A DNA stretch of 64,000 nt from Methylomonas koyamae (lineage in GTDB: Bacteria > Pseudomonadota > Gammaproteobacteria > Methylococcales > Methylomonadaceae): positions 162,028 through 226,027 of the forward strand of contig NZ_PPPU01000012.1 in NCBI RefSeq assembly GCF_006483455.1. Direction: 5' to 3'. Below are positions 15,456-24,217 of this stretch, in pieces (the stretch's first letter is position 1; the number at the start of each line of letters is the position of its first letter). The notes under the pieces are model-generated. The model searched no databases, was not told the origin of the DNA, and was given only the letters and a program-made list of their open reading frames with translations. The position numbers and the translations under genes are program-made.

Positions 15456-15684
15456 ACGCAAACCGATAATGTACTGAAAAACGCGCATTGTACAACGATG
15501 CGGGCGGCGGTGAAATTTGCCGCGCATTTCATGCGGTTTATTTCGGCATTGATCCGGCTGAATGGCAGCGGTTTGCGGCTTAATTTATTTTTACATTCGG
15601 CAGACGGCGATTTACTTTATTTTGGGCATACTTGAGACTATGACTTGGATCTTTTTATGTTACCCGCGCCGGAGTTTCACACCG

Positions 15685-17004
15685 ATGTCCGTTTTTTCGA
15701 AGTTTTCTCCAGAATTTCGCCTGGTTTTGGCAACTGCACTCCTGACCATGCTCGGTGCCTGTTCGTCCCGCCCGTCGCTGCCGGATATGGAAGACCAAAC
15801 GGCAAAACTGGACCAAATGCTTCGCTCCGGTGCCTACCAACCGGCTGGCAGTTTCGAGCTGGATTCGGCGCACGATCTGTGGGTGCACGACGGCGTCGAG
15901 CTGGATGTGGAAATGCTTGCGCCGAAAATGCCGGGCCGTTATCCGCTGGTGATTTATCTGCCCAGTATCGGCGAAGACGCAAGGGCCGGTAAGTTGTGGC
16001 GGGAAAATTGGGTCAAGGCCGGTTATGCGGTATTCAGCTTACAGCCGGTGGAAATCGCCCAGGCGTTGAAACAATTGGAAGCCGAGCGTAAGTTCGACCT
16101 GCCGGACGAAGATGCCTTCGGCCCGGTCGAGGAACTGGACGCAGAAAGCCCGCCGGCGCGGGAACCCGGCGGCGACTCCTGGTTCGGCGAAAAACGGCCG
16201 CGGCAATCGCGTTCCGCGCGCAGCAGCGAATTGCATTACGTCGGCCATCAATATTTTGCGCCGGAGCGTTTAAAGAGCCGGCTCGGGCATTTGTATTGGG
16301 CTTATCGGCAACTGAAACTCCGGGCCGAGATGCACGTGCCGGTATTTGCCGCGGCGGATTTTTCCAAAGTGGTTTTGGCCGGTTACGATTTGGGCGGGCA
16401 AACCGTTTCCGCTGCCGCCGGAGAAGCGTTCGCAGCCGATATGCCTGACCGCGGCGATTTGCAGCCGCTTGCGGCCATCGTGTTGAGTCCGTCGGTGGAT
16501 TTGGCCGAAGGCCAAGTGCGCGGCCGGTTTCAAAAGTTATCCTTGCCGATGTTGAGCGTTACCGGTAGCGAAGACAACGATCCGTATGCGATCAGCTCGG
16601 CGCCGGTCAGAACCGCTCTGTGGGAATACGCGCCGGCCGGCGGCAAATACTTATTACTGTTGCAGGATGGTGGGCATAAGCTACTGGCGGGGTCGGAACC
16701 GGGCGGCCGTTTCGCAGCGGCGGACCGGCGCAGTGACGCGGCGATGGCTGGCGAGCCTCCGATTGGAGGCGGTCGCCGTCGCGGTGGCGCGGGCGGACTG
16801 CCGGGCGGCAGCAGTTCCTGGTTCGGCAGTTCCCGCAGTGAAGAAGTCCGGCGGGAGCAGGGCTATAAACACGTTGCCGCCGTCATCGGCACCACAACCG
16901 CGTTTTTGGACATGATCGTTAAACACGATGCGTTCGCCCAGGCGTGGTTGCAGGAAAAAGCCAATCCCTGGTTAGGCCGCAGCGGCTCGTTAAAGACGCG
17001 TTAA
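15685..17004 (+). CDS. Alpha/beta-hydrolase-like lipoprotein with Asp in the nucleophile position
   Basis: 439-residue secreted lipoprotein. A signal peptide ends at LTMLGACSS (lipobox, Cys26). The body resembles dienelactone hydrolase / PAF-acetylhydrolase-like alpha/beta hydrolases: RYPLVIYLPSIGEDARAGKL, then VVLAGYDLGGQTVS at the nucleophile elbow, and DGGHKLLAG as a possible catalytic His. The usual GxSxG Ser is replaced by Asp (GYDLGG), so activity may differ or be lost. A Gly-rich insert around residues 350-375 (GGGRRRGGAGG) is probably disordered. GGAG precedes the ATG at 15685; earlier in-frame starts would ruin the signal peptide. Confidence 0.75.
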   Translation: MSVFSKFSPEFRLVLATALLTMLGACSSRPSLPDMEDQTAKLDQMLRSGAYQPAGSFELDSAHDLWVHDGVELDVEMLAPKMPGRYPLVIYLPSIGEDARAGKLWRENWVKAGYAVFSLQPVEIAQALKQLEAERKFDLPDEDAFGPVEELDAESPPAREPGGDSWFGEKRPRQSRSARSSELHYVGHQYFAPERLKSRLGHLYWAYRQLKLRAEMHVPVFAAADFSKVVLAGYDLGGQTVSAAAGEAFAADMPDRGDLQPLAAIVLSPSVDLAEGQVRGRFQKLSLPMLSVTGSEDNDPYAISSAPVRTALWEYAPAGGKYLLLLQDGGHKLLAGSEPGGRFAAADRRSDAAMAGEPPIGGGRRRGGAGGLPGGSSSWFGSSRSEEVRREQGYKHVAAVIGTTTAFLDMIVKHDAFAQAWLQEKANPWLGRSGSLKTR

Positions 17005-17022
17005 CCGGCCACGGCCGGCAAA

Positions 17023-17643
17023 TTACGCCGGCTGCCCAGCGGCGGTTAGCCAGCGCGCCCGCAGCCGGTCGCGGTGGATATACAGCCACTGGATGGCGAT
17101 GATCGGAATGCCGGATTCGATTTCGCGGCGTTCCATCATCGCGAACACTTCGTCGAATTTGATAGCGCTGACCCGGATGTCCTCGTCTTCCTCGTCCAGG
17201 CCGTGAATGCCGCCGACGTGGCTGCTGTCGACCCGGCCGCAATACAGCGTGATCCATTCGGAGGCGCCGCCCGGTGTCGTGAAAAATTGTTGAATCTCGA
17301 TCAAGTCCAGAATTTCGCAGCCGGCTTCTTCCCGCGCTTCGCGGTAAGCGACGTCTTCGGCGGTTTCGCCTTCTTCTATGGCACCGGCCACGATCTCCAA
17401 CAGCCAGGCCCGTTGCGGCTGCAAAATCGCGCCGACCCGGAATTGCTCGATGATGACGACTTCGTCGCGGTCGGGGTCGTACAGCAGCACCGCCACGCAA
17501 TTGCCGCGGCGGAACAATTCCCGCGTCAGCGGCTGGCTCCAGCCGCCGTTGAACAGCGTGTGCCGCAGCGTATATTGCTCGAGCCGGAAAAAGCCGTGGT
17601 AGACGGTGCGGCAATCCAGTATTTCGAAACGCTTGTCGCTCAT
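17023..17643 (-). CDS. nudF: NudF-type ADP-ribose pyrophosphatase (Nudix hydrolase)
   Basis: 206-residue Nudix enzyme that cleaves ADP-ribose to AMP and ribose-5-phosphate. The Nudix box is complete, beginning GAIEEGE and ending REAREEAG. VVIIEQFRVGAI and the upstream LTRELFRRGNCVAVLLYD are typical of NudF. The open frame reaches 18153 only as a shadow of the upstream gene; the ATG at 17643 overlaps that gene's stop as ATGA, so the two are translationally coupled. The C terminus ends IQWLYIHRDRLRARW, also typical. Confidence 0.92.
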   Translation of the reverse strand: MSDKRFEILDCRTVYHGFFRLEQYTLRHTLFNGGWSQPLTRELFRRGNCVAVLLYDPDRDEVVIIEQFRVGAILQPQRAWLLEIVAGAIEEGETAEDVAYREAREEAGCEILDLIEIQQFFTTPGGASEWITLYCGRVDSSHVGGIHGLDEEDEDIRVSAIKFDEVFAMMERREIESGIPIIAIQWLYIHRDRLRARWLTAAGQPA

Positions 17644-18749
17644 CGGCCGTAGGTCACCCGGTAAATCACGCCCAGGCTGTCGTCGCTGATCAGCAAGCTG
17701 CCGTCCGGCAGTTGCAGCACGTCGTTGGGCCGACCTAATACCTCGCCCTTCGGCGTCAGCCAGCCGCTGATGAAGGGCTGTTCGTTGTAGGGCTGGCCCT
17801 CGCGGAATTTGACGATGTCGACTTGGTAGCCCTGTGGTTGGCTGCGGTTCCACGAGCCGTGTTGCGCCACGATCAGTTGCCGGAAATAGACGTCGGGGAA
17901 TTGCTTGCCGGTATAGAAGCGCATGCCCAGCGGCGCGATGTGAGCCTTGTAGCGCCAGGCCGGCGCCGCAAATTTGTAGCATTGTTTGCCGGCGCCGAAT
18001 TCCGGGTCGGCAACATTGCCGCCATGGCAGTAGGGAAAACCGAAGTGTTGGTTGGTCGGGGTCCATTCGTTCAGCTCGTCCGGCGGCAGGTCGTCGCCCA
18101 GGTGATCGCGACCGTTGTCGTTGAAAAACAAATGGCCGGTCCGGGTTTCCCAATCAAAACCGACCGTATTGCGGATACCGCGCGCCAATATTTCCAGACC
18201 GCTGCCGTCGCGGTTCATCCGCAACAAGGAACCGTAGATCGGTTGCTCCGGATCGCAGACGTTACAAGGCGCACCGACCGCGGTGTACAGTTTGTTATCG
18301 GGGCCGACGCGCAAATATTTCCAGCCGTGGTGGCGGTCGGACGGAAATTGGTCGTATACGGTCACCGGTTTCGGCGGATTGGCCAGCCGCATACCGATTT
18401 CGTCGAAGCGGATGATGCGTTGGATTTCGGCCACGTACAGCGAGCCGTCTTTGTAAGCGACGCCGTTCGGCAGGTTGAGCTGTTCGGCGATGACGAAGCG
18501 CTGGTCGGCTACGCCGTCGCCGTCCTTGTCTTGCACGGCATAGACGTTGCCTTGGCGGGAACCGACGTAGACCACGCCCTTGTCGCCCAATGCCATTTGC
18601 CGGGCGTTGGGCAGATTGTCGGCGAAAATCCGGATATTGAACCCCGGTGGCAAGTGCAATTGTTTTAACACCGCCTCGTGTTCCGGGCTGGCGGCCAGGG
18701 TCGGCAAGCTGGTAAGCATGAGCAATAGCAGGGACTTTATTCTTTTCAT
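17640..18749 (-). CDS. PQQ-dependent sugar/sorbosone dehydrogenase-like protein
   Basis: 369-residue periplasmic beta-propeller protein. The signal peptide is MKRIKSLLLLMLTSLPTLAAS. Conserved propeller segments include LPPGFNIRIFADNLPNARQM, FPSDRHHGWKYLRVGPDNKL, GILARGIRNTVGFDW-like text and IVAQHGSWNRSQPQGYQ. This matches the PQQ-dependent sugar dehydrogenase / sorbosone dehydrogenase family, which oxidises sugars in the periplasm with a PQQ cofactor. The true substrate is unknown. It is coupled to the nudF-like gene by a 4-base overlap. Confidence 0.85.
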   Translation of the reverse strand: MKRIKSLLLLMLTSLPTLAASPEHEAVLKQLHLPPGFNIRIFADNLPNARQMALGDKGVVYVGSRQGNVYAVQDKDGDGVADQRFVIAEQLNLPNGVAYKDGSLYVAEIQRIIRFDEIGMRLANPPKPVTVYDQFPSDRHHGWKYLRVGPDNKLYTAVGAPCNVCDPEQPIYGSLLRMNRDGSGLEILARGIRNTVGFDWETRTGHLFFNDNGRDHLGDDLPPDELNEWTPTNQHFGFPYCHGGNVADPEFGAGKQCYKFAAPAWRYKAHIAPLGMRFYTGKQFPDVYFRQLIVAQHGSWNRSQPQGYQVDIVKFREGQPYNEQPFISGWLTPKGEVLGRPNDVLQLPDGSLLISDDSLGVIYRVTYGR

Positions 18750-18797
18750 TTTTATCTGCCTCTGAGTAAACTTTGAATGATGTTATCACTCTATAAC

Positions 18798-18826
18798 CTT
18801 GAATTTAATCTTTTGGCGCCCCAAAT
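18798..18826 (+). promoter_or_regulatory. Putative heat-shock (sigma-32) promoter of htpX
   Basis: CTTGAA at 18798-18803 and CCCCAAAT at 18819-18826 are separated by 15 bases, close to the sigma-32 pattern CTTGAA/CCCCATnT. They lie 37 bases before the htpX ATG. Regulation by heat shock is known for htpX in enterobacteria, so the match fits the gene. Recognised by eye only. Confidence 0.55.
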
Positions 18827-18862
18827 CGCCACCACACCATAACAACACAGGAAAGTTACGCC

Positions 18863-19738
18863 ATGATGAGAATATTGCTGTTTTTGGCTACCAACGTGGC
18901 CATCATGATTGCGATCAGCATCATTTTTAACGTTTTAGGCTTGAAAGGCGCGCTGGATGCTCAAGGCGTAAATCTGAATATCGAAGGTTTGCTGGCGACT
19001 TCCGCCGTGTTCGGTATGACCGGTTCGGTCATTTCGCTGTTCATGTCGAAATGGTCGGCAAAAAGCGCGATGGGCGTGCATGTGATCGAGCAGCCGCAAA
19101 ACCAGACCGAACAGTGGTTGGTCAGCGTGGTAGCGCGCCAAGCGCAAATGGCGGGTATCGGCATGCCGGAAGTCGGTATTTTCGACGCGCCGGAAGCCAA
19201 CGCCTTCGCGACCGGAGCCAATCGCGACAACGCTTTGGTCGCGGTCAGTACCGGTTTGCTCAGGAGCATGAATGCCGACGAAGTCGAAGCGGTGGTCGGC
19301 CACGAGATCAGCCATGTCGCCAACGGCGATATGGTGACCATGGCCTTGATGCAGGGCGTGGTCAACACCTTTGTCTATTTCTTCGCCACCATCATCGGTT
19401 ATGTGGTCGACCGGGCGGTGTTCAAAACCGAACGCGGTTACGGCCCGGCGTACTACATCACCCAAATGGTCGCGCAAATTGCGTTGTCGATTTTGGCTTC
19501 GATGCTGGTGATGTGGTTCTCGCGTTACCGCGAATTCCGCGCCGATGCTGGTGGTGCCCAATTGGCCGGCCGGCAGAAAATGATCAGTGCCTTGCGCGCT
19601 TTGCAGCGTGCGCACGAACCCGCGCAATTGCCCGGCGAGTTGGCGGCATTCGGGATTAACGGCGGCGGCGTGCAACGTCTGTTTATGAGCCACCCGCCTT
19701 TGGAAGAGCGGATCGCCGCATTGCAAAACGCTCGTTAA
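18863..19738 (+). CDS. htpX: Protease HtpX
   Basis: Inner-membrane zinc metalloprotease of family M48B that helps clear misfolded membrane proteins. 291 residues, the usual length. Two N-terminal helices (ILLFLATNVAIMIAISIIF and an EGLLATSAVFGMTGSVISLF segment), the zinc motif HEISH in VVGHEISHVANGD, and a second pair of helices follow. The downstream Glu ligand is in YREFRADAGGAQ. It stands alone on the plus strand behind a sigma-32-like promoter and is followed by a GC-rich hairpin at about 19747-19781 that may act as a terminator. Confidence 0.96.
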   Translation: MMRILLFLATNVAIMIAISIIFNVLGLKGALDAQGVNLNIEGLLATSAVFGMTGSVISLFMSKWSAKSAMGVHVIEQPQNQTEQWLVSVVARQAQMAGIGMPEVGIFDAPEANAFATGANRDNALVAVSTGLLRSMNADEVEAVVGHEISHVANGDMVTMALMQGVVNTFVYFFATIIGYVVDRAVFKTERGYGPAYYITQMVAQIALSILASMLVMWFSRYREFRADAGGAQLAGRQKMISALRALQRAHEPAQLPGELAAFGINGGGVQRLFMSHPPLEERIAALQNAR

Positions 19739-19785
19739 GCGATTTAAGGGCCGGTCCGGTCGTCGCTTCCGGGCCGGCCTTGTGT

Positions 19786-20013
19786 ATGGTCAACCAATTC
19801 ATCCGCTTTAGACTCGATCTGAGTTACGATCGGTTTCTGGCTGTTTATCAAGGTCACGCCAAAACCATCAGCGTTCTAGCCGACGACGGCCGGCGAATTC
19901 AGTTTCCGGCCGGCAATATTCAACGTTATCTCACCAAAAACGGCATTCAGGGCTATTTCGAAATGGAACTGGGGCCGGCTAACAAATTCGTCGCACTGCG
20001 CCGACTGGACTAG
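19786..20013 (+). CDS. DUF2835 family protein
   Basis: 75-residue protein of the DUF2835 family, common and uncharacterised in gammaproteobacteria. The whole length matches the family pattern: RFRLDLSYDRFLAVYQGHAK, DDGRRIQFPAGNIQRYL and GYFEMELGPANKFVALRRL. Small, soluble and probably cytoplasmic, with no cysteine or metal motif. The ATG at 19786 is preferred to the in-frame start at 19780. It follows htpX by 47 bases across a hairpin. Confidence 0.8.
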   Translation: MVNQFIRFRLDLSYDRFLAVYQGHAKTISVLADDGRRIQFPAGNIQRYLTKNGIQGYFEMELGPANKFVALRRLD

Positions 20014-20038
20014 CCCGGCCTCGATCCCGCAACCGGAC

Positions 20039-20800
20039 TCAAGCCTTGGCGGCCTTCGCCAGGTACATGGCTTGGTCGGCCTGTCTGATCAACTCGTCCC
20101 AGGATTGTTTGCCGCGGCGGTAAATCGCGGTGCCGATGCTGACATCCAGCGTCAGGTAGCCAATGGCCGAGGCGTAGGGCGCGATCAGGTTTTCGTAGAC
20201 TTTGTCGATTACCGCGTTTAACTGTGCCGAATTTTCGATGTCGGTCAGCAACACCAAAAATTCATCGCCGCCGTAACGGCAAGCGGTATCGCAATTGCGG
20301 ATGCAGGTTTGCAGCCGGTTGGCGACCTCGGTCAACAGACGGTCGCCGGCGGCGTGGCCTAAGGTGTCGTTAACGGCTTTGAAATCGTCCAGATCGATGA
20401 ACAACAACGCGAGTTGCGATTGTTGACGGTTTGTCCGAGCCATCGCTTGCTGCAGCCTGTCTTGCAGCAATGTCCGGTTTGCCAGGCCGGTCAGTGCGTC
20501 GTGATGGGCCGCATGTAAGGCCTGGTGGTAATGTTCACCGGCTTCTTGCAATTGTTGGCTGAGTTCGGCTCGGTCGGCATTCAACGCTTCGATTTGACGT
20601 TTCGCGTCGGCCAGTTGGCGTTGGCTCAAAGCCAGGGCTTTCTGCAATTCGGCGATTTCCGCGAAGTTTTGGTTCAGCGGTTCGCATTTGCCGGGAGCTG
20701 TGCCGCACGAGGTTGGCTTCAGCCATTGCGAGGCCGCAATATTGTCGGAACAGGAAAATGCTGGAATCGGGTTCAAAAAAAGATTGGGTTCGTTTTTCAT
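20039..20800 (-). CDS. Diguanylate cyclase (GGDEF protein)
   Basis: 253-residue enzyme expected to make c-di-GMP from two GTP. An N-terminal ~90-residue part contains a coiled coil (ELQKALALSQRQLADAKRQI), followed by a GGDEF domain: HDALTGLANRTLLQDRL, IDLDDFKAVNDTLGHAAGD and the active-site RYGGDEFLVLL. No membrane segment, signal peptide or PAS domain is evident, so it is probably cytoplasmic and the coiled coil may drive dimerisation. The GGDEF loop is intact, so activity is expected. It stands alone, with 258 bases of non-coding sequence upstream. Confidence 0.9.
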   Translation of the reverse strand: MKNEPNLFLNPIPAFSCSDNIAASQWLKPTSCGTAPGKCEPLNQNFAEIAELQKALALSQRQLADAKRQIEALNADRAELSQQLQEAGEHYHQALHAAHHDALTGLANRTLLQDRLQQAMARTNRQQSQLALLFIDLDDFKAVNDTLGHAAGDRLLTEVANRLQTCIRNCDTACRYGGDEFLVLLTDIENSAQLNAVIDKVYENLIAPYASAIGYLTLDVSIGTAIYRRGKQSWDELIRQADQAMYLAKAAKA

Positions 20801-21058
20801 GGTCAGCTCTGTCGGTAAAGGGATTGTGTAGGCCGTTTTCCGGCGACTTTTTTACCGTATCGATCAAGAGCCGTGCCATTGCGGATTTAATCGAATCAAG
20901 ATGCTGCAATTCATTGAAATGAAATTGTTTTTATTGTAAGGCGTGGCGGGAACGCTGCTCCGGCAACCCTAGGATTGGCGCAACGGAGACGAAATATCGC
21001 TAAGCGCACGATATTTCGTATTTTTAACGCGGTCTAGCGCTTGGCCTTGACGGGCAAG

Positions 21059-22171
21059 TTAGCGTTGGCGAAACCGGATGTCGCCGAACAGTTGCTTCAA
21101 TTCTCTCGGTTGGCAGCGCCAATATTGCCGTGGCGCGTCAACCTGTGCGCCGAGTTTCGCCGCGGCATGCCAGGGCCAGCGCGGATCGTACAGAATGCCG
21201 CGAGCGATCGCGACCAAGTCGGCCCGGCCTTCGGCAATTATGGCTTCTGCCGCTTCTGCTTCGGTAATCAAACCCACTGCAATCGTCGGCAACCCGCAGC
21301 CGGCACGAATCGCTTCTGCCAACGGCACTTGGTAGTTGGGGCCTAACGGGATTTTCTGTTGCGGCGACAGGCCGCCGCTGGAGACGTGAATGAAGGCGCA
21401 ACCGCGCGCTTTCAATTCGTTGGCAAACACGATGCTTTGCTCGACATCCCAGCCGCCGGCCACCCAATCGGTGGCCGAAATCCTGACTCCGATCAGTATT
21501 CGCTCGGAAACCGCGCTACGCATCGCCGCAAATACCGCCAGCGGAAAGCGCATCCGGTTTTCCAGCGAACCGCCAAATTCGTCATCCCGCAGGTTGGCCA
21601 GCGGCGACAAAAACTGGTGTAACAGATAGCCGTGTGCGGCGTGGATTTCGATCGCGTCGACGCCGATCTGTTGCGCCCGTTGTGCCGCCGATACGAAAGC
21701 CTGCTCGATTTGCACCATGTCGAGCTGGCTCAGTTCCTGAGGTGGCATATCCTCGGGCATGAAAGCCAGCGGAGACGGGGCGACCGGCTGCCAGCCGCCG
21801 TCGTTTGCGCCCAACGGATGGCCGCCGTCCCATGGTGGCGCGGTAGAGGCTTTGCGGCCGGCGTGGGCGATTTGAATCGCAATCGGCATCGGCGAATAGC
21901 GCCGAATCGAATCCAGGATTTTACCCAAGGCCGCCGCGCAGGCGTCGGACCAAAGGCCGAGGTCGGCCGGCGAGATGCGGCCGCGGGCTTCGACTGCGGT
22001 GGCTTCGATGATCAGCAGCCCGGCGCCGGACAGTGCCAGATTGCCGAGATGGATCTGGTGCCAATCGGAGGCTATGCCGTCGACGGCCGAATATTGGCAC
22101 ATGGGGGCGATCACAATCCGGTTGGGCAAGGTCATCGGGCCTAAACAAAACGCTGTGAACAGTTGGCTCAT
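21059..22171 (-). CDS. NADH:flavin oxidoreductase, Old Yellow Enzyme family (YqjM type)
   Basis: 370-residue FMN-dependent TIM-barrel ene-reductase. The start LGPMTLPNRIVIAPMCQYSA is characteristic of the thermophilic-like YqjM branch, including the Cys that tunes FMN. IQIAHAGRKAS, VDAIEIHAAHGYLLHQFLSP and the FGGSLENRMRFPL motif follow. It reduces activated C=C bonds of enones; the physiological substrate is unknown. A single gene with non-coding DNA on both sides. Confidence 0.92.
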   Translation of the reverse strand: MSQLFTAFCLGPMTLPNRIVIAPMCQYSAVDGIASDWHQIHLGNLALSGAGLLIIEATAVEARGRISPADLGLWSDACAAALGKILDSIRRYSPMPIAIQIAHAGRKASTAPPWDGGHPLGANDGGWQPVAPSPLAFMPEDMPPQELSQLDMVQIEQAFVSAAQRAQQIGVDAIEIHAAHGYLLHQFLSPLANLRDDEFGGSLENRMRFPLAVFAAMRSAVSERILIGVRISATDWVAGGWDVEQSIVFANELKARGCAFIHVSSGGLSPQQKIPLGPNYQVPLAEAIRAGCGLPTIAVGLITEAEAAEAIIAEGRADLVAIARGILYDPRWPWHAAAKLGAQVDAPRQYWRCQPRELKQLFGDIRFRQR

Positions 22172-22432
22172 GGCTTACGTCGGGAAAGTCTTGGTCGGTG
22201 AGGCGTGAGTCTATGGGCTGGCGGAGGGATTGGCAATATTGCCTGGCAATACTGCCACACCTGTCATTCCGCTGCCAGTGATGTCATTCCGGCATATTGG
22301 AAAAATTGATTGTGAACGGAGTCAAATAATTGATTCTAAAAATTTTATAGATATTGGCACAGGGCGTGCTTTGTATAGGGTTAAGGAATTCGTTCCGTAC
22401 TATCCAACGTTATATTACTGATGCAAAGAAGG

Positions 22433-23113
22433 ATGAAAAAAGTGGACAAATATTTGCCTGGATTACGCTTAGTCTTAATCGCCCTATCCCTAACCTTGTT
22501 TGCGGAACATGCTGTCTCCGCGAAATTAATCGACGACTTTTCCGATTTTCAAGCAGTCGATAACGGTAGCGACGGTCCGGTGGCCATCGTCGGTTCCGGC
22601 TTGAATGGTATTACCCGCACGCTGACCGCGACCCCGTTTTCGAATGGCGATACCTCCGAGGTGGTGGTTGAAGCGGGTTTGCTGACCGTCAGCAACGGTC
22701 CGAGCGGTGGTATTGCCAGCGTTTTCTATAGCTTCGACACGACTGATCTGGCCTCATTGGCGGGTGCATTTACGTTTGCCACCGAATTTATGGATTTGAG
22801 CCACCAAGTGCAGTTGATTGCCAATGGCAGCTCGATTTTCGGCTTTACCGATTTGGGGCTCGGCCAGCATGTCATCGCCTTTACCCAGTTTTCCGATCCC
22901 GGCGTGTTTTCCAATTTGAATAGCCTAGAACTCAAATTTCAAGGAAGAGATGCTTGGGATGCGCAATTCAAGCTGTTAGCAACTTCTAACAACACGGTAC
23001 CCGAGCCGCCGGTAGTCGCTCTGTTAGCGATCGGATTGCTGGCGACCAGCTTCAGATCGCCGAAAAAAAGTGTTGCTCTTCAAGCTGTGAAGCGCGAATC
23101 CATTTCCGTTTAA
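22433..23113 (+). CDS. PEP-CTERM exported protein, paralogue 1
   Basis: About 226 residues with a signal peptide (LRLVLIALSLTLFAEHAVSA) and a C-terminal PEP-CTERM sorting tail: VPEPP, then a hydrophobic segment VVALLAIGLLATS and basic RSPKKS. Such tails are cut and attached by exosortase in species making exopolysaccharide. The body (VQLIANGSSIFGFTDLGLGQ, SNLNSLELKFQGRDAWDAQF) is clearly similar to the next gene. Start uncertain: ATG at 22421 or 22433, or GTG at 22442, which has AGAAGGA at good spacing. Function unknown; probably surface or matrix. Confidence 0.85.
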   Translation: MKKVDKYLPGLRLVLIALSLTLFAEHAVSAKLIDDFSDFQAVDNGSDGPVAIVGSGLNGITRTLTATPFSNGDTSEVVVEAGLLTVSNGPSGGIASVFYSFDTTDLASLAGAFTFATEFMDLSHQVQLIANGSSIFGFTDLGLGQHVIAFTQFSDPGVFSNLNSLELKFQGRDAWDAQFKLLATSNNTVPEPPVVALLAIGLLATSFRSPKKSVALQAVKRESISV

Positions 23114-23130
23114 CGTCAGGACTATTCCCC

Positions 23131-23799
23131 ATGTTTATAAAAGCCTTGAAATCCAGTTTGTCGGCGTTGTCGCTGCTCTGCACCCTGTTTATCACGCCTT
23201 ATGCTGATGCCAGCGTTTTGACGATCGATAATTTTAGCCACGCCCAGACGGCGATTGACCGAGGCAATTCGGTCGGTAGTCCGACTACCGTCAATCAATT
23301 GACCGGTACCGATTTGACCAATGCCTCGCGTACCTTTATTGCCGTAGCCAGCGGTACGACATATGCCAATAAGGAAGAAATCGTTTCCGGCGGGAATGTA
23401 TTGAAAATCGTCAACGGTGGTACTTCGGCCGGCACGGCGTCTATTGTTTGGAATTTCGATCCGATCAACTTTAAGGCTTATGGCAACGCGATTTTGTTGG
23501 AGATATTGAGCATTGATTTGGGCGTAAAAGTTGAAATGGTCGCGAACGGAACTTCGACTAGCGGTGTGCAAAGTTTCAGCGGTCCAGGAAATTTTTGGCT
23601 CGGGTTCGACGCATTCAGCAATCCCGCCGTGTTTTCCAGCGTCAATAGTTTTCGCCTGAACTTTTCCGGCCCGGCAGCTTGGGACGGACAATTCCGGGTG
23701 TTGGCGACCACTACTCCGGTGCCCGTGCCTGCGGCATTCGTGTTGATGGGTAGCGTACTGTTGGGCGGACTCGGCATCCGGCGTCGACCAGGCCGCTAA
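23131..23799 (+). CDS. Exported protein with VPxPA-type C-terminal sorting tail, paralogue 2
   Basis: 222-residue secreted protein, paralogue of the gene just upstream (shared IDxFSxxQ, VxxxANGxS and VFSSVNSFRLNFSGPAAWDG segments). Signal peptide ALKSSLSALSLLCTLFITPYADA. The tail reads VPVPAAFVLMGSVLLGGLGI then RRRPGR, i.e. the VPxPA version of a PEP-CTERM-like sorting signal rather than VPEP. It lies 17 bases after paralogue 1, so the two are one transcript ending at a strong terminator. Confidence 0.85.
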   Translation: MFIKALKSSLSALSLLCTLFITPYADASVLTIDNFSHAQTAIDRGNSVGSPTTVNQLTGTDLTNASRTFIAVASGTTYANKEEIVSGGNVLKIVNGGTSAGTASIVWNFDPINFKAYGNAILLEILSIDLGVKVEMVANGTSTSGVQSFSGPGNFWLGFDAFSNPAVFSSVNSFRLNFSGPAAWDGQFRVLATTTPVPVPAAFVLMGSVLLGGLGIRRRPGR

Positions 23800-23810
23800 T
23801 TTCAGCCCCT

Positions 23811-23847
23811 AAAAAACCAGGCCCTGGGTTACAGGCCTGGTTTTTTG
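23811..23847. terminator. Rho-independent terminator after the PEP-CTERM pair
   Basis: A-tract, stem AACCAGGCC / GGCCTGGTT with a short loop, then six T at 23841-23846. Starts 12 bases after the stop at 23799. The A-tract on the left makes it able to work in both directions. Confidence 0.85.
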
Positions 23848-24009
23848 TTGTCTGCAGAATCACGTCGCTGCCCTTGTAATTTTCAGTACTGGGGGTGGAG
23901 CGCAGGCAATTTAGGTTTGGCATTGGACAAGCCTGTTTTACGCGGTAATTTCTTCAGTTAGCAAGGCTTTGCCTTGATAGAAAAATAACCGATTGCAGGG
24001 GAGAAACTT

Positions 24010-24159
24010 ATGGGACCGTATTACCGCGCAACATCGCAAACCACAGGAGCGTTTTTCGACACGTTTTACCAACACCCGATTTTGATGTTGTTTCTGGTCG
24101 CCGGTGTGGTTGGCTTAGGTGTCTGGTTTTGGCGAAAATCCGGCAAGCCGTCCGCCTAG
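24010..24159 (+). CDS. Small single-pass membrane protein, 49 aa
   Basis: Short reading frame beginning MGPYYRATSQTTGAFFDTFY, then a hydrophobic span from about residue 24 to 41 (ILMLFLVAGVVGLGVWFW), and a basic end RKSGKPSA. A strong AGGGGAG stands 6 bases before the ATG, and the topology is a clean single membrane segment, which supports a real gene. I do not recognise a family. It points towards the minus-strand 316-residue protein, which also ends in one membrane segment and a basic tail. Confidence 0.6.
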   Translation: MGPYYRATSQTTGAFFDTFYQHPILMLFLVAGVVGLGVWFWRKSGKPSA

Positions 24160-24217
24160 CATGGTGTTGCCGGCGGGTGAGTAATGGGCGAACGCTTTAT
24201 CGCCGTACCGGCGATTG

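Noticed and set aside
17643..18153. N-terminal extension of the nudF-like frame
   Set aside because: Reads out of frame through the PQQ-sugar-dehydrogenase gene; the ATG at 17643 overlaps that gene's stop as ATGA and gives the normal NudF length.
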